Below are positions 47,931 to 57,631 of a stretch of 64,000 nt of DNA, piece after piece. The DNA comes from Planctomycetota bacterium (lineage in GTDB: Bacteria > Planctomycetota > UBA1135 > UBA2386). The stretch is from contig JAEUHR010000025.1 in assembly GCA_016794425.1 (NCBI GenBank), forward strand, positions 1-64,000, written 5' to 3'. Every line of letters starts with the position of its first letter. The first letter of the stretch is position 1. Position numbers and translations under genes: made by a program. Under the pieces are notes generated by a model that searched no databases, had not been told where the DNA came from, and saw nothing but the letters and a program-made list of their open reading frames with translations.

Positions 47931-49814
47931 ATGACCTTCTCCCGTGTCGCCGCCGCGGTGTCCGCGGCGTGGTTCGTGATCGCTGCGGTTCGCACGCAGT
48001 GCCCGCTGTTCGGCGCCACCGCCGACGCGAACGTCAGCGGCGCCGTGCTCGACGTCTGGACCGTCGACCTCGACCGCGACGGGGACCTCGACTTTGCGTT
48101 CCGCTCCGGCGGGATCGTGCACCTGCGCCGCAACGCGGGCGCCACGTCGATCGTGCTGGAGCCGTCGCTGCCGTCGGTGCCGACCCTCGCGGCGGGCGAG
48201 GCCGTACAGCAGGTCGCGTTCGGCGACTGGGATCGCGACGGCTTCGTCGACGTCGCGGCGACCGTGCTCGCGCTGGTCGGCAACCTGCGCGAGGTCCGCC
48301 TGCAGGTCTGGCGCAACACCGGCCTCGGCCCTGTCTGGGTCGGCTTCGCGTCCGTGCAGCAGGTGCTGCTGTCGCCGGCGCACCTGTCGGTGCCGCTGAC
48401 CAACCTCGCCGCCGGTGACCTCGACGTCGACGGCAGGCTCGACCTCGTTGCCGACGACGGGCGCGGCTTCGTGCACGTGCTGCGCGGTGCCGGCAGCCAC
48501 GGCATGCCGACCGGCTCGTTCCTGCCGCCGGTCGCCCGGCAGACGTTCCTCGGCGGCAACGCCGCGCTGGTGCTGACCGACGTCAACGCCGACGGCGCCG
48601 TCGATGCCGTGATGCCCGAGATGTCGAACCTGCAGAACCGGCTGAACATCCTGAAGGGTGGACTCGACGCCGAGGGGCGGCCGAACGGCACGTTCGGCGG
48701 GCAGCTGGTCGCGGCGGTGCTGCCGCAGGGCACCCGGCGCACGCTGGCGCTGCGCGACCTCGACGGCGACGGGCTGCCCGAGTTCGTCGCGGCCTTCTTC
48801 GACGAGGTGCGCGTCTACCGCGGGCTCGGCGACTTCCGGTTCGCACCGCCGCTGCTGTTCCCGCGGCTCGGCTGCGAAGGCGTCGTCGTCGGCGACTACG
48901 ACCGCAACGGCACGCTGGACCTCGCCGTGCCGTGCAGTCTGAACATGCTGGTGCAGCCGAACCTCTGGGTGCTGCAGGACGTCGCCGGCGCCGCCACCTG
49001 GAGCTACCACCTGGCCGGCACCGGCTACCCGATCACCGGCGCGGCGCACGACGTCGACGGCGACGGCCAGCTCGACCTCGCGATCGGCAAGGAGGTCGGG
49101 CGCCTGACGACGGTGCGCAACACCTGCGCCGTCACACCGCCGCCGACGATCACCGTGACGTCGCCGAACGGCGGCGAAGGCTGGACCGCCGGCAAGCTCT
49201 ACCCGATCGCGTGGACCAGTACGGTGCCGGTCGCAGCCTACGACGTCGACGTCTCGCACGACGACGGCCTCACGTGGCAGCCCGTCGCGCGCGGCGTCGC
49301 CGCGACCACGTGCACCTGGTTCGCCACCGAGCCGAGCACGAACCGTGGCCGGGTCCGCGTCGCGGCCAGCGGCCTGCCGGTCTTCGCCGACGGCAGCGAC
49401 GCGCCGTTCACCGTCGGCGGGCCCGGGCTCGCTGCCGTGGCGCCGCTCGGTCCGGGCTGCGGCACGCCGACGGTGCCGGTTGCCACTGCCGGCGTGCCGC
49501 GGCTCGGCGCCGTGTGCCCGCTGACCGTGGCGCAGGCAGCGGCGGCGTCGATCGCCGGCTTCTGGCTGTCGCTGCCGCAGTCGCCGCCGCTCGGCCTCGG
49601 CGCCGGCTGCTCGCTGCACCTCGCGCCGGCGCACCTGTCGGTGCTCGGCCTGGCCGTGACCGACGCGGCCGGCAGCGCGGCGATCGGCTGGTCGATCCCG
49701 GACCTGCCGGCGCTGCTGGGCCTCGAGGCCGCGACGCAGGCCGCGGTGCTGACCAGCGGCAGTCCCCTCGGCCTGCAGTTCAGCAACGGCCTGCGGCTGC
49801 TGCTGGGGCGCTGA
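47931..49814 (+). CDS. Secreted FG-GAP/VCBS repeat protein
   Basis: The 627-residue protein has a signal peptide (MTFSRVAAAVSAAWFVIAAV, cleavage near RTQ). Residues about 35-400 contain repeated calcium-loop-like motifs of FG-GAP/VCBS type: DLDRDGDLDFAF, DWDRDGFVDVAA, DLDVDGRLDLVA, DVNADGAVDAVM, DLDGDGLPEFVA, DYDRNGTLDLAV and DVDGDGQLDLAI. These fit a seven-bladed propeller of integrin-alpha type. An Ig-like domain follows at about 405-500 (ITVTSPNGGEGWTAGKLYPI). The last 125 residues (GPGCG to SNGLRLLLGR) match the shared C-terminal module. AGGA lies about 7 nt upstream of ATG 47931. It is convergent with the next gene, with 9 bp between. Confidence 0.86.
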   Translation: MTFSRVAAAVSAAWFVIAAVRTQCPLFGATADANVSGAVLDVWTVDLDRDGDLDFAFRSGGIVHLRRNAGATSIVLEPSLPSVPTLAAGEAVQQVAFGDWDRDGFVDVAATVLALVGNLREVRLQVWRNTGLGPVWVGFASVQQVLLSPAHLSVPLTNLAAGDLDVDGRLDLVADDGRGFVHVLRGAGSHGMPTGSFLPPVARQTFLGGNAALVLTDVNADGAVDAVMPEMSNLQNRLNILKGGLDAEGRPNGTFGGQLVAAVLPQGTRRTLALRDLDGDGLPEFVAAFFDEVRVYRGLGDFRFAPPLLFPRLGCEGVVVGDYDRNGTLDLAVPCSLNMLVQPNLWVLQDVAGAATWSYHLAGTGYPITGAAHDVDGDGQLDLAIGKEVGRLTTVRNTCAVTPPPTITVTSPNGGEGWTAGKLYPIAWTSTVPVAAYDVDVSHDDGLTWQPVARGVAATTCTWFATEPSTNRGRVRVAASGLPVFADGSDAPFTVGGPGLAAVAPLGPGCGTPTVPVATAGVPRLGAVCPLTVAQAAAASIAGFWLSLPQSPPLGLGAGCSLHLAPAHLSVLGLAVTDAAGSAAIGWSIPDLPALLGLEAATQAAVLTSGSPLGLQFSNGLRLLLGR

Positions 49815-49823
49815 CCGCGGCGG

Positions 49824-51305
49824 TCACAGCCGACCGAGCACGAACTCGATGCCGTTGCTGGTGCTCTGCGCGTCGGGCCCGATTTCGAGCGACAGCACCT
49901 GCAGCCGGATCACGTCGCCGGCCCAGGCCGGAGTCGTCGGCAGCGCCAGCGCGAACGACGCGGCACCGGCCACCGGCAGCACCGGCGACAGCAGTTCGGG
50001 GAACGTCAGCACGGTGCAGCCGGGCTGGGCCTGGCCGAACACCGTGCCGAGCGGCAGATTCAGCGGCGCGAGGCCCCACAAGCCGATCGCGATCGCGTTC
50101 GCCGGCAGGCCGGTGCAGGTGGCGGTCATCGCGGTGCCGAGCCAGGGCAGCGAGGTCGCGGTCAGGGTGTTCGGCCCGCCGCTGCCGCTGCAGCCGGTGC
50201 CGTAGGCCGTGCTGCTCGGCGGGCAGCCGGGGTCGATCGCCAGCACCGACGCGGTGGTGCCGCTCGCCAGCGGCGGCGCCTGGCACAGCAGCACGCGGCC
50301 GTCGGCGAGTGCGTGCACGCGGCCGACGAGGCCGGCGTTGCCGAGCGGCTGCAGCGCCGTGCTGCTGCCGAGGTCGCTCCACGTGGCCGTGACCGGCTCG
50401 AACCGCGCGACGCCGCGCACCGCGACGCCGACGCCGGCGGTCACGGTCTGGAACGAACCGACCACGAGCGCGCTGCCGTCCGGATGCCGCGCCAGGTCGT
50501 AGGCGGTCGTCAGGTTGCCGCCGGACAGGCTGCCGACGACGCTCCAGGTGCTGCCGTTCCAGCGCTGCACGGTCTGGTAGCCGCCGGCCAGCAGCTCGCC
50601 GTTCGGCAGCTCCGCGAACGCGTTCGGCACCATCGCGCCGAGGTTGCCGACCGCGGACCACGCGCTGCCGTTCCAGCTGGCGACGAAGCCGCTGACACCG
50701 GTGAACGAGCCGCCGACGACCAGCGTGCCGTCGCTGCGCACCAGCATGCCGCCCGGCGCGACGACACCGCTGCCGAGTGGGGCCCACGTGCTGCCGTTCC
50801 AGCGCGCGAGGTTGCTGGCCGGCACACCGCCGGCGCTGGTGAAGTTGCCGAGCACGACGATCTCGCCGTTCGGCAGTTCGGCGACGCGGTTGGCGCCGAA
50901 GCCGCCGATGCCGGAGCCGAGGGCCGACCACGTCGTGCCGTTCCAGCGCGCCACGTGGTTGGCGCTGACGCCGCCGGCGGTCGTGAACGTACCGACCACG
51001 ACGAGGTCGCCGTTCGCCGCCCGCACGAGGCCGGTCACCGACGGGAACGGGCCGCCGCTGATGCCGCTGCCGAGGGCCGACCACGTGCTGCCGTTCCAGT
51101 GCGCCACGCGTGCCGCCGGCGTGCCGCCGAGCGACGCGAACGAACCGCCGGCGAACAGGCCGCCGCTGCCGTCGGGGATCACGACCGCGACGGCTTCGGT
51201 GCTGGCGGTCACGGCGCTCCAGCCGGGTGGGGCGACGCACTGGGCGATGGCGCCGCTGCAGCAGAGGAGGAACGGCAAGGCTTTGGGCGAGGGCGAGAGG
51301 CGCAT
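49824..51305 (-). CDS. Secreted 'ARWNG' repeat protein, probable beta-propeller
   Basis: The 493-residue protein has a signal peptide (MRLSPSPKALPFLLCCSGAIAQC). Residues about 30-350 contain roughly eight repeats such as HVARWNGTTWSALGSGIG and VVLGNFTSAGGVPASNLA, the same class as at 11615 and 19226. The C-terminal module starts near GTGCSGSGGPNTLTATSLPW and ends SNGIEFVLGRL. ATG 51305 is used. A very long open frame continues upstream on this strand to about 55409, but it has no repeats or bias of its own there and overlaps the larger secreted gene, so it is not used. Confidence 0.84.
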   Translation of the reverse strand: MRLSPSPKALPFLLCCSGAIAQCVAPPGWSAVTASTEAVAVVIPDGSGGLFAGGSFASLGGTPAARVAHWNGSTWSALGSGISGGPFPSVTGLVRAANGDLVVVGTFTTAGGVSANHVARWNGTTWSALGSGIGGFGANRVAELPNGEIVVLGNFTSAGGVPASNLARWNGSTWAPLGSGVVAPGGMLVRSDGTLVVGGSFTGVSGFVASWNGSAWSAVGNLGAMVPNAFAELPNGELLAGGYQTVQRWNGSTWSVVGSLSGGNLTTAYDLARHPDGSALVVGSFQTVTAGVGVAVRGVARFEPVTATWSDLGSSTALQPLGNAGLVGRVHALADGRVLLCQAPPLASGTTASVLAIDPGCPPSSTAYGTGCSGSGGPNTLTATSLPWLGTAMTATCTGLPANAIAIGLWGLAPLNLPLGTVFGQAQPGCTVLTFPELLSPVLPVAGAASFALALPTTPAWAGDVIRLQVLSLEIGPDAQSTSNGIEFVLGRL

Positions 51306-51343
51306 GGGCGGCCGGCACACTAGCCGACTCCCGGCCCAGGGGA

Positions 51344-51454
51344 ACTGGTGCCTTGCGTGGAACGGACGCGCTCCCGCCGGGCGGCCGGTGCAGGACCAGC
51401 ACTTACGGCACACCCACGGCGCTGGTCCACGCCAGGCACCGGTGCGGTGCCTGG
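51344..51454. repeat. Inverted-repeat element, copy 1, with terminator-like hairpin
   Basis: ACTGGTGCCTTGCGTGGA (51344-51361) has an inverted partner at 51423-51443 with two mismatches over 18 bp. Next to it CCAGGCACC (51432-51440) and GGTGCCTGG (51446-51454) form a perfect 9-bp stem with a 5-nt loop, 6 nt after the stop codon of the minus-strand gene ending at 51461. The first 18 bp recur exactly at 58784. It is likely a terminator or a small repeated element. Confidence 0.5.
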
Positions 51455-51460
51455 GCGCGG

Positions 51461-54400
51461 TCAGAAGCGGAACGGCAGCCGCAGGAACCGCAGTTCGGGT
51501 CGTGCCATGCCGGCGGCCAGCGCCGGGGCCTGGCTCCCGTCCTCGTAGGTCAGGTCGAACAGCACATCGTACATCACGTAGCGCGGTGCACCGTGCTGCT
51601 GGATCCAGGCCTGCAGGCCCGGTTCGAGCAGGTCGTGCACGAACAGCTGCCCGTCGGCGGGGTAGCGGTTCGTCGTCGTGCGCGGGTCCTCGTGGAAGGC
51701 GAAGCCGATGCGCACGTTGGCGCGCGGGATCACGCGCACGCTGCCGTCGCCCTGCACCTGGGTGTAGACCGGGCCGAGGCCCTCGGTGCCGTTGGTCGCG
51801 ATGCCGAAGAACCGCGCGCGCACCTGCAGCCGCTCGGCCGCGGCCGGCAGCGGCCCGTCGACGGCGTCGAGCCACAGGTCGCGTTCGGTGTGGTGCACGA
51901 TGCGGAACGCCGCGAGCCGCGCGCCATCGGCGGCGAGCAATTCGGCTTCGTACTGCACGTAGCGGTCGGCGATCGCGAACGACGGCGCCGCCAGCGTGAC
52001 GCGGTGTGCCAGCGCGCCGAGGTGCTGCTCGTTGGCGCTCGCCGCGGCGATCGCGACCGGGCCGACCACCGGCGTCCCCGCGTCGAGGATCGCGGCGCCG
52101 CTGGCGGTCGTGAAGGTGGCGAAACCGAGGTTCGGGCCCGGGGTCGGGTCGATGCCGGCGAACTCGAACACCGGTCCCGGGGCCGCGCCGACGACGCCGG
52201 CCGGCAACCCGTCGGGCGCGTCCAGTTCGCGGCGGCGGCTCTGGCCGGTGTCGATCCACCGCGACTGCACGCGCGACCGCGCACTGAACGGCACCGGCAG
52301 CAGCACCGGCGCCGGCCGCAGGTCGCCTTCGGCGTAGCCCGTGCTGGCCGCGGGATCGGCGAAGCGGTAGTTCGTGGTGCCGCCGAAGTCGTCGACGCCG
52401 ACGCCGTTGGGGCCGGGGAAGCCGCGCCACGCCAGCAACGCCTGCTTCTGGATGCCGGTCAGTTCGACCGTGACGCCCGATGCCAGCGTGCGCCGCACGA
52501 CCACGTTGTCGTCGAGCCGCGTATTGGTGCCGTCGGCGTTGGTGCCCGGCGGCACCATCAACTGGATCAGGCCGCTGCCGCCGAGGCCGCCGAGCGGGTT
52601 CGTGTCGTAGCTGGTGCCGGCCAGCATCGGCACGCCGCTGGCCGGGTACTTGCCGGACACGAGCTGTGGCCCGAACACGCCGGTCGTCGTCAGGCCGCCG
52701 TCGGCCGAGATCACGAAGTCGTAGTCGCGGTCGAGGAACGGCGGGTCGATCGCCGCGGTCGTCGGATCGTCGTAGGGGCCGTACGTGTAGCGGTTCTGCG
52801 CCGCACTGCCGTGCGCGTGCAGCACGATGCGCGTCGCCGACATCAGCACCACCATGCCGCCGGCACCGCCGCCGCCGCCGCCGCCGCGGTTGGCCGAACC
52901 GGCCTGCTCGCCGCCGCCGCCATGGCCGCCGTCGGCGACGATGCGGCCGGTCGACGTGACGACGATGTCGCCGAGCGCTTTGACGATCAGCACGCCGCCG
53001 CCACCGCCACCGCCACCGCCGCTCTGGTCGGCGGCCGGGTCGGGCTGCATCGGCGCACACGCCGGGAAGCCCTGGGTCATGTCGCCGCCGCCGCCGCCGC
53101 CACCACCGCCGACCGGCACGGTCAGTTCGCCGGTGATGCGCAGGTTGCCGTTCGGGCTCAGCCGGATCGCGCTGCCCCAGAAGTCGTTGTCGCGGCGCGT
53201 GTCGACGAACACGAGGTCGCCGGGCTCGCCGCCGGTCAGGAACGCGGTGCGCGTGCCGGAATCGCCGCTGCAGCCGCTGCCGCCGTAGCCGCGCACCTGC
53301 TGGAACGCCGTGTTCGCGGTCGGCGGCACGTTGGGCACGATGGTCGCCGGCACCGTGCCGCGGTAGAGCGGATCGCCCTGGGTCGCCAGCGTGCCGCCGC
53401 CGCCACCGGAGCCGCCGCCGTTGGTGCCGCCGCACAGGCTGCCGACGACGCACGCGTGGTAGCCGCCGCGGCCGCCCTTGCCGGCGACCTGCAGCGGGCC
53501 GCGACCGGTGTCGCCGCGCAAGTCGCGCTGGAACGCGCTCGGCGTGCCGTTGCCGCCGTTGCCGCCGCCGCAGACGCCGATGCCGCCGGCCTTGGCGAAG
53601 TTGGCCGAGTTCAGGGTGTCCACGCGAGCGCCGTTGCCGCCGCGCACGCTCAGCAGGCCCTCGACCGTGAAGGTGCCGCTGCACAGCCAGACCATCGGGT
53701 TCGGGCCCTGGCCCAGCACGTTGACACCGTTCGGGATGCGCACGTTCTTGAAGTGGAACACGCCGCCCGAAACCGTGAACGGCAGGCCGTTCTTCGGCTG
53801 GATCTGCGTGAACGCGGTGTTCAGCACGACCTCGGTCGCCAGCGGTTCGTACTCGAGGCTGGTCGGATTGCCTTCGAAGGCGAAGCCGGCGCGCACGAAC
53901 CCGGGACCGACTTCGGCCTGGGCCTCGGGGAAGGCCGCCGTCGGGTCGATCGCGTTGTGGTCGCGGAAGTCCTCGGCGATGCCGTTCCACTGCGGCGCGT
54001 ACGACGCGTCGGTGCGGAACGTGCCGAACACCGGGTCGTACGCGAGGTCGGCGACGTTCGCTTCGCCGGCGATGTCCTCGAGCGTGACGTCGGCGACCGC
54101 GCGCACGAGGGCGCGGTTGGGCAGCACGCCGATCGGGCGCAGCAGCACGGTGGCGCCGTCGATGTCGTTGCGTTCGAGCGCGACCTCGGCGGGGATCCAG
54201 GTGAACACGCCGATGCCGGCCATCGGGTCCTCGTACTCGAGCCACAGCCGGCCCTTCTCGTCGGGGTCGTGCAGCAGCGGGTTGCCGTCGAACTGCGACG
54301 GCACGTTGGTCGCACTCGGGTTCAGTGCCTGGTCGAAGTGCAGGCGCACTTCGAGTGGCGGTGCCCCGAACAGGTTCAGCGGCACCTGCGACAGATCGTC

Positions 54401-54985
54401 GGCCGGCGTGACCTCGAAGCCCGTGCGCCGCGGGCCGCCGCTCTTCGGATTGCGGAACAGCTGCGCCGCCTGGGTGCCGTCGACGGTACGGAACTCGAAG
54501 GTCTTCGGCTGGGCGAGGCCGTGGCCGCCGGTTTCGCGCAGCACGGTGCCGTTCTCGGCCGTGCCGCCGACCAGCGACACCCGGTAGGTCCGGCCGGGAC
54601 GCAGGCCGCCGTCGGCGAAGCGCTCGTCGCTCGGCAGCCGCGGCAGGAAGCGCAGCCGGCGTCCGGTCGCCGCGTCGCCGGGGCTGGTGGCGAGCAGGAA
54701 CGTGCCGCTGACCGTCTCGCCGGTCGCGTGCCCGGCCTGGTCGAAGGCCTCGAACCGGATCGTCTGCAGGGTCGCCGATGCCAGGTCCAGCGGTTGACTG
54801 AAGTCGATGTCGATCGGGTCGTTGAGGTAGACCTCGGCGCCGCTGGTCGGGCTCGTCTGGCGCACCACGAAGTCGCCGTCGGTGTCGAACCGGTCGGTCG
54901 GCACGGCGGCGGCGCCGCCGCCGCCACAGGCCGCGAACGGAAACAGGCCCAGGGACAGCGAGACGAGCGCGGTGGTGGGTTTCAC
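51461..54985 (-). CDS. Large glycine-rich secreted lipoprotein with Ig-like domain
   Basis: The 1174-residue protein starts at GTG 54985 with a lipoprotein signal (MKPTTALVSLSLGLFPFAAC, lipid Cys at 20). Residues about 35-145 form an SbsA-type Ig-like domain (VVRQTSPTSGAEVYLNDPID, GTFLLATSPGD, YRVSLVGG, EFRTVDG). A second Ig-like unit follows at about 160-320. Further on come several segments with long glycine runs (up to nine) between beta-strand segments such as GVLIVKALGDIVVTSTGRIV and GGMVVLMSATRIVLHAHGSA, the pattern of surface proteins seen in Planctomycetes and Myxococcota. No enzymatic motif was recognised. It is probably exposed at the surface. It is divergent from the MASE1 kinase gene. 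Confidence 0.78.
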   Translation of the reverse strand: MKPTTALVSLSLGLFPFAACGGGGAAAVPTDRFDTDGDFVVRQTSPTSGAEVYLNDPIDIDFSQPLDLASATLQTIRFEAFDQAGHATGETVSGTFLLATSPGDAATGRRLRFLPRLPSDERFADGGLRPGRTYRVSLVGGTAENGTVLRETGGHGLAQPKTFEFRTVDGTQAAQLFRNPKSGGPRRTGFEVTPADDLSQVPLNLFGAPPLEVRLHFDQALNPSATNVPSQFDGNPLLHDPDEKGRLWLEYEDPMAGIGVFTWIPAEVALERNDIDGATVLLRPIGVLPNRALVRAVADVTLEDIAGEANVADLAYDPVFGTFRTDASYAPQWNGIAEDFRDHNAIDPTAAFPEAQAEVGPGFVRAGFAFEGNPTSLEYEPLATEVVLNTAFTQIQPKNGLPFTVSGGVFHFKNVRIPNGVNVLGQGPNPMVWLCSGTFTVEGLLSVRGGNGARVDTLNSANFAKAGGIGVCGGGNGGNGTPSAFQRDLRGDTGRGPLQVAGKGGRGGYHACVVGSLCGGTNGGGSGGGGGTLATQGDPLYRGTVPATIVPNVPPTANTAFQQVRGYGGSGCSGDSGTRTAFLTGGEPGDLVFVDTRRDNDFWGSAIRLSPNGNLRITGELTVPVGGGGGGGGGDMTQGFPACAPMQPDPAADQSGGGGGGGGGVLIVKALGDIVVTSTGRIVADGGHGGGGEQAGSANRGGGGGGGAGGMVVLMSATRIVLHAHGSAAQNRYTYGPYDDPTTAAIDPPFLDRDYDFVISADGGLTTTGVFGPQLVSGKYPASGVPMLAGTSYDTNPLGGLGGSGLIQLMVPPGTNADGTNTRLDDNVVVRRTLASGVTVELTGIQKQALLAWRGFPGPNGVGVDDFGGTTNYRFADPAASTGYAEGDLRPAPVLLPVPFSARSRVQSRWIDTGQSRRRELDAPDGLPAGVVGAAPGPVFEFAGIDPTPGPNLGFATFTTASGAAILDAGTPVVGPVAIAAASANEQHLGALAHRVTLAAPSFAIADRYVQYEAELLAADGARLAAFRIVHHTERDLWLDAVDGPLPAAAERLQVRARFFGIATNGTEGLGPVYTQVQGDGSVRVIPRANVRIGFAFHEDPRTTTNRYPADGQLFVHDLLEPGLQAWIQQHGAPRYVMYDVLFDLTYEDGSQAPALAAGMARPELRFLRLPFRF

Positions 54986-55167
54986 GTGAGCATTCGGGTG
55001 CGGGCCGTGTGGCGGCGGGGCGACCACCGTGCGACGAGTAGCTCGCAGGTCGGGCCGCGGTAACGAAGGTGTGCGCATCTGCTCGGGCCGATTGCCGATC
55101 GCCGTTCGCTGCCGCACAATGCCGGTGGTCCCGCGTTCGCCGCCCGCGCCGGGACCGAAGGTCGCCG

Positions 55168-57570
55168 TTGCCAGACGCTTCCATCCCGATCGAGCCATCG
55201 CGCCCGATCCGTTCCACCCGTGTGCTGCAGTGGACCGCGTTCGCGGTCGGCCTGCTCGCGGCCGGCCTGGCCCGTGAAGGCGACGGCACCTGGCTGCAGC
55301 AGGCCGTCGTCTGGCTGCCGAGCGGTATTGCGGTGTTCGGCGTCTGGCGCCTCGGCTGGCGCGCCCTGCTCGTGGTCGGCGCGGTCGGCGCGGTGCTGCG
55401 CGTCGGCATCGGCTATCCGACCGGCATCGTGGTCGCCGGCAGCATCGGCAGCGTGCTCGAGGCCTGGTTCGGCGCGCGGCTGCTGCGGCGGCTCGGCGTG
55501 TCGATGGCGTTTGCACGCATGCGCGACGTGCTGGCGCTGTGCGCGGTCGCGACCCTGGCGCCGGGGGCGAGCGTGCTCGCGTCGTGGGTCGGCCGCGTCG
55601 CCTTCGACGTCTTCCGCGACGTGCCGTTCTACTCCGGCTGGGGCGGATGGTGGCGCATGAACGCGCTCGGCCTGCTGCTGGTGCTGCCGTTGCTGGGCAC
55701 CTGGCGCTCGGTGTGGCCGCTGCGGCCGACGCGGCGCGGCGTCGCGACCGCGGTGCTGCTCGGTGTGTTGCTGGCAGCCGTGGTGTGGGCCGTGTTCTTC
55801 GAGCTGGCGCCGTCGGCGATCACGGGACTGATGTTGCACTCGACGATGCTGCTGGCACTGGTGGCAGCGCTGCGCTTCGGCACGTGCGGCGCGGCCACGG
55901 TCGCCGCGCTGGCCGCGATCGCGCTGAACGTGGCGACCGCGCACGGTCTCGGGCCGTTTGCACTGCTCGACGCCGGCAGCCGCCACAGCGTGCTGCAGTT
56001 GTTCGAGCTGTCGCTGCTCGCGGTGCCGGTGGCGTTCGGCGCGCTGATCGCCGAACGCGAAGGTGCGCTGGCCAGCCGGCTGCGCAGCGAGCGGCGCCTG
56101 TCGGCGCTGACCGAGGTGCTGCCCGACGTGACCTGGCGCCTGCGCGCCGACGGCACCTGCCTCGCCATGATGGTGCCGCCCGGCGTCGTGCCGGTGGTGC
56201 CGCCCGAACAGGCGGTCGGCGCGCGGTTGGACACGCTGCTGCCGGCCGCGGCCGCGGCCGCGTGGCTCGACCGGGTGCGCGCGACGTTGCGCGGTGAACG
56301 CGTCGAACCGTTCGAGCACGAACTGCGCGTAGCCGACCGGCCGCGCGTGTACGAGCTGCGCTGCGTGCGCCTGTCGCCGCACGAGGCGCTGTGCCTGCAG
56401 CGGGACATCACCGACCGCCGCGCGCTCGAGGACGAACTGCGCCGCGCGCAGAAGCTCGAGGCCGTCGGCCGCCTCGCCGGCGGCGTGGCGCACGACTTCA
56501 ACAACGTGCTGACCGTGGTCGTCGGCTGTGCCGAGAACCAGATCGTCGAACTGCCGCCCGGCACGGCGCGCGACGACGCGCGGCTGATCGTCGAGTCCGC
56601 CGAGCGCGCGGCGCGGCTCACGCGCCAGCTGCTGGCCTTCAGCCGGCAGCAGGTGCTGGCGCCGGCGGCCGTCGACGTCGGCGCGGTGGTCGACGACCTG
56701 GCGGCGCTGTTGCGGCGCACGATCGGCGAACACGTCGAACTGGAACTCGACCGCGGCGAGCGGCCGGCGACGGCGCTGGTCGACCGGGGCCAGCTCGAAC
56801 AGGTGGTGACCAACCTGGTGCTGAACGCGCGCGACGCGATGCCGCGCGGCGGGCGCGTGCGCATCACGTCGCGCACCGTCGTGCTGGACGCCGGCTTCAC
56901 GGCACAGCACGGCACAGCCGCCGGTCGTTACGTGCGCCTCGCGGTGGGCGACAACGGCGTCGGCATGGATGCGGCGACCTGCGCCCGTGCGTTCGAGCCG
57001 TTCTTCACGACCAAGCCGCAGGGCCGTGGCACGGGCCTCGGCCTGGCGACGGTCTGGGGCATCGCGCGCCAGAGTGGCGGTTTCGTCACGATCGACAGCG
57101 CGCCCGAGGTCGGTACGACGGTCGCGGTCTACCTGCCGGCCGCGAACGGCGCCGAGGCCACGTTCGTGCTGCCGACGGCGCCGCCGCGCCGCGCCAGTGC
57201 GGCGACGATCCTGGTTGCCGAGGACGATCCGGCGGTGCGCGAGCGCCTGGTCTCGGCGCTGCAGAAGGGCGGCCACACCGTGCTCGCCGCGGCCGACGGC
57301 GAGGCGGCCCTGCGCCTGGTGGCCGCCGTGTCGAAGCCGATCGACCTGCTGGTGACCGATGTCGTGATGCCGCGCTGCGACGGTCGGCAGCTCGCCGACC
57401 AGCTGCGCCGTTCGCGCGCCGGGCTGCGCGTGCTGTTCGTGTCCGGCTACCCCGACCACCGGCTCGACGGCGACGGCGGCCTGCCGCCGGCCACGGGGTT
57501 CCTCGCCAAGCCGTTCACGCGCGAAGACCTGCTGGGGCAGGTCGACGCGTTGCTGGCGACCGCGACCTGA
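55168..57570 (+). CDS. MASE1-domain hybrid sensor histidine kinase
   Basis: The protein is about 800 residues. The first 300 contain eight or so membrane helices with the MASE1 signature (VVWLPSGIAVFGVWRLGWRA). A PAS-like linker follows (LTEVLPDVTWRLRADGTCLA to ITDRRALEDELRRAQKLEAV). The phosphoacceptor box is GVAHDFNN with His442. The ATPase domain has NLVLNARDAM, GDNGVGMD and GTGLGLATVWG, and a C-terminal receiver domain has Asp731 (VTDVVMPRCDG). MASE1 senses membrane-linked or small-molecule signals. TTG 55168 is the chosen start, and GTG 55222 is possible. The same GVAHDFNN layout occurs in the kinase at 41292, which has a different sensor. Confidence 0.84.
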   Translation: MPDASIPIEPSRPIRSTRVLQWTAFAVGLLAAGLAREGDGTWLQQAVVWLPSGIAVFGVWRLGWRALLVVGAVGAVLRVGIGYPTGIVVAGSIGSVLEAWFGARLLRRLGVSMAFARMRDVLALCAVATLAPGASVLASWVGRVAFDVFRDVPFYSGWGGWWRMNALGLLLVLPLLGTWRSVWPLRPTRRGVATAVLLGVLLAAVVWAVFFELAPSAITGLMLHSTMLLALVAALRFGTCGAATVAALAAIALNVATAHGLGPFALLDAGSRHSVLQLFELSLLAVPVAFGALIAEREGALASRLRSERRLSALTEVLPDVTWRLRADGTCLAMMVPPGVVPVVPPEQAVGARLDTLLPAAAAAAWLDRVRATLRGERVEPFEHELRVADRPRVYELRCVRLSPHEALCLQRDITDRRALEDELRRAQKLEAVGRLAGGVAHDFNNVLTVVVGCAENQIVELPPGTARDDARLIVESAERAARLTRQLLAFSRQQVLAPAAVDVGAVVDDLAALLRRTIGEHVELELDRGERPATALVDRGQLEQVVTNLVLNARDAMPRGGRVRITSRTVVLDAGFTAQHGTAAGRYVRLAVGDNGVGMDAATCARAFEPFFTTKPQGRGTGLGLATVWGIARQSGGFVTIDSAPEVGTTVAVYLPAANGAEATFVLPTAPPRRASAATILVAEDDPAVRERLVSALQKGGHTVLAAADGEAALRLVAAVSKPIDLLVTDVVMPRCDGRQLADQLRRSRAGLRVLFVSGYPDHRLDGDGGLPPATGFLAKPFTREDLLGQVDALLATAT

Positions 57571-57618
57571 GGCGCGGCACCGGGCCGCAGGGCGGTCGCG
57601 CCGGCCCGGTACGAGCCC

Positions 57619-57624
57619 TAGCAT
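57619..57624 (+). promoter_or_regulatory. TAGCAT -10 element, leaderless type
   Basis: TAGCAT ends 7 nt before GTG 57632. There is no Shine-Dalgarno sequence. Confidence 0.5.
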
Positions 57625-57631
57625 CGCCGCC

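Noticed and set aside
49824..55409. Open frame of about 1860 codons on the minus strand covering two secreted genes
   Set aside because: The upstream 4 kb are a shadow frame in GC-rich DNA. The signal peptide at 51305 and the separate lipoprotein frame at 51461-54985 explain the region better.
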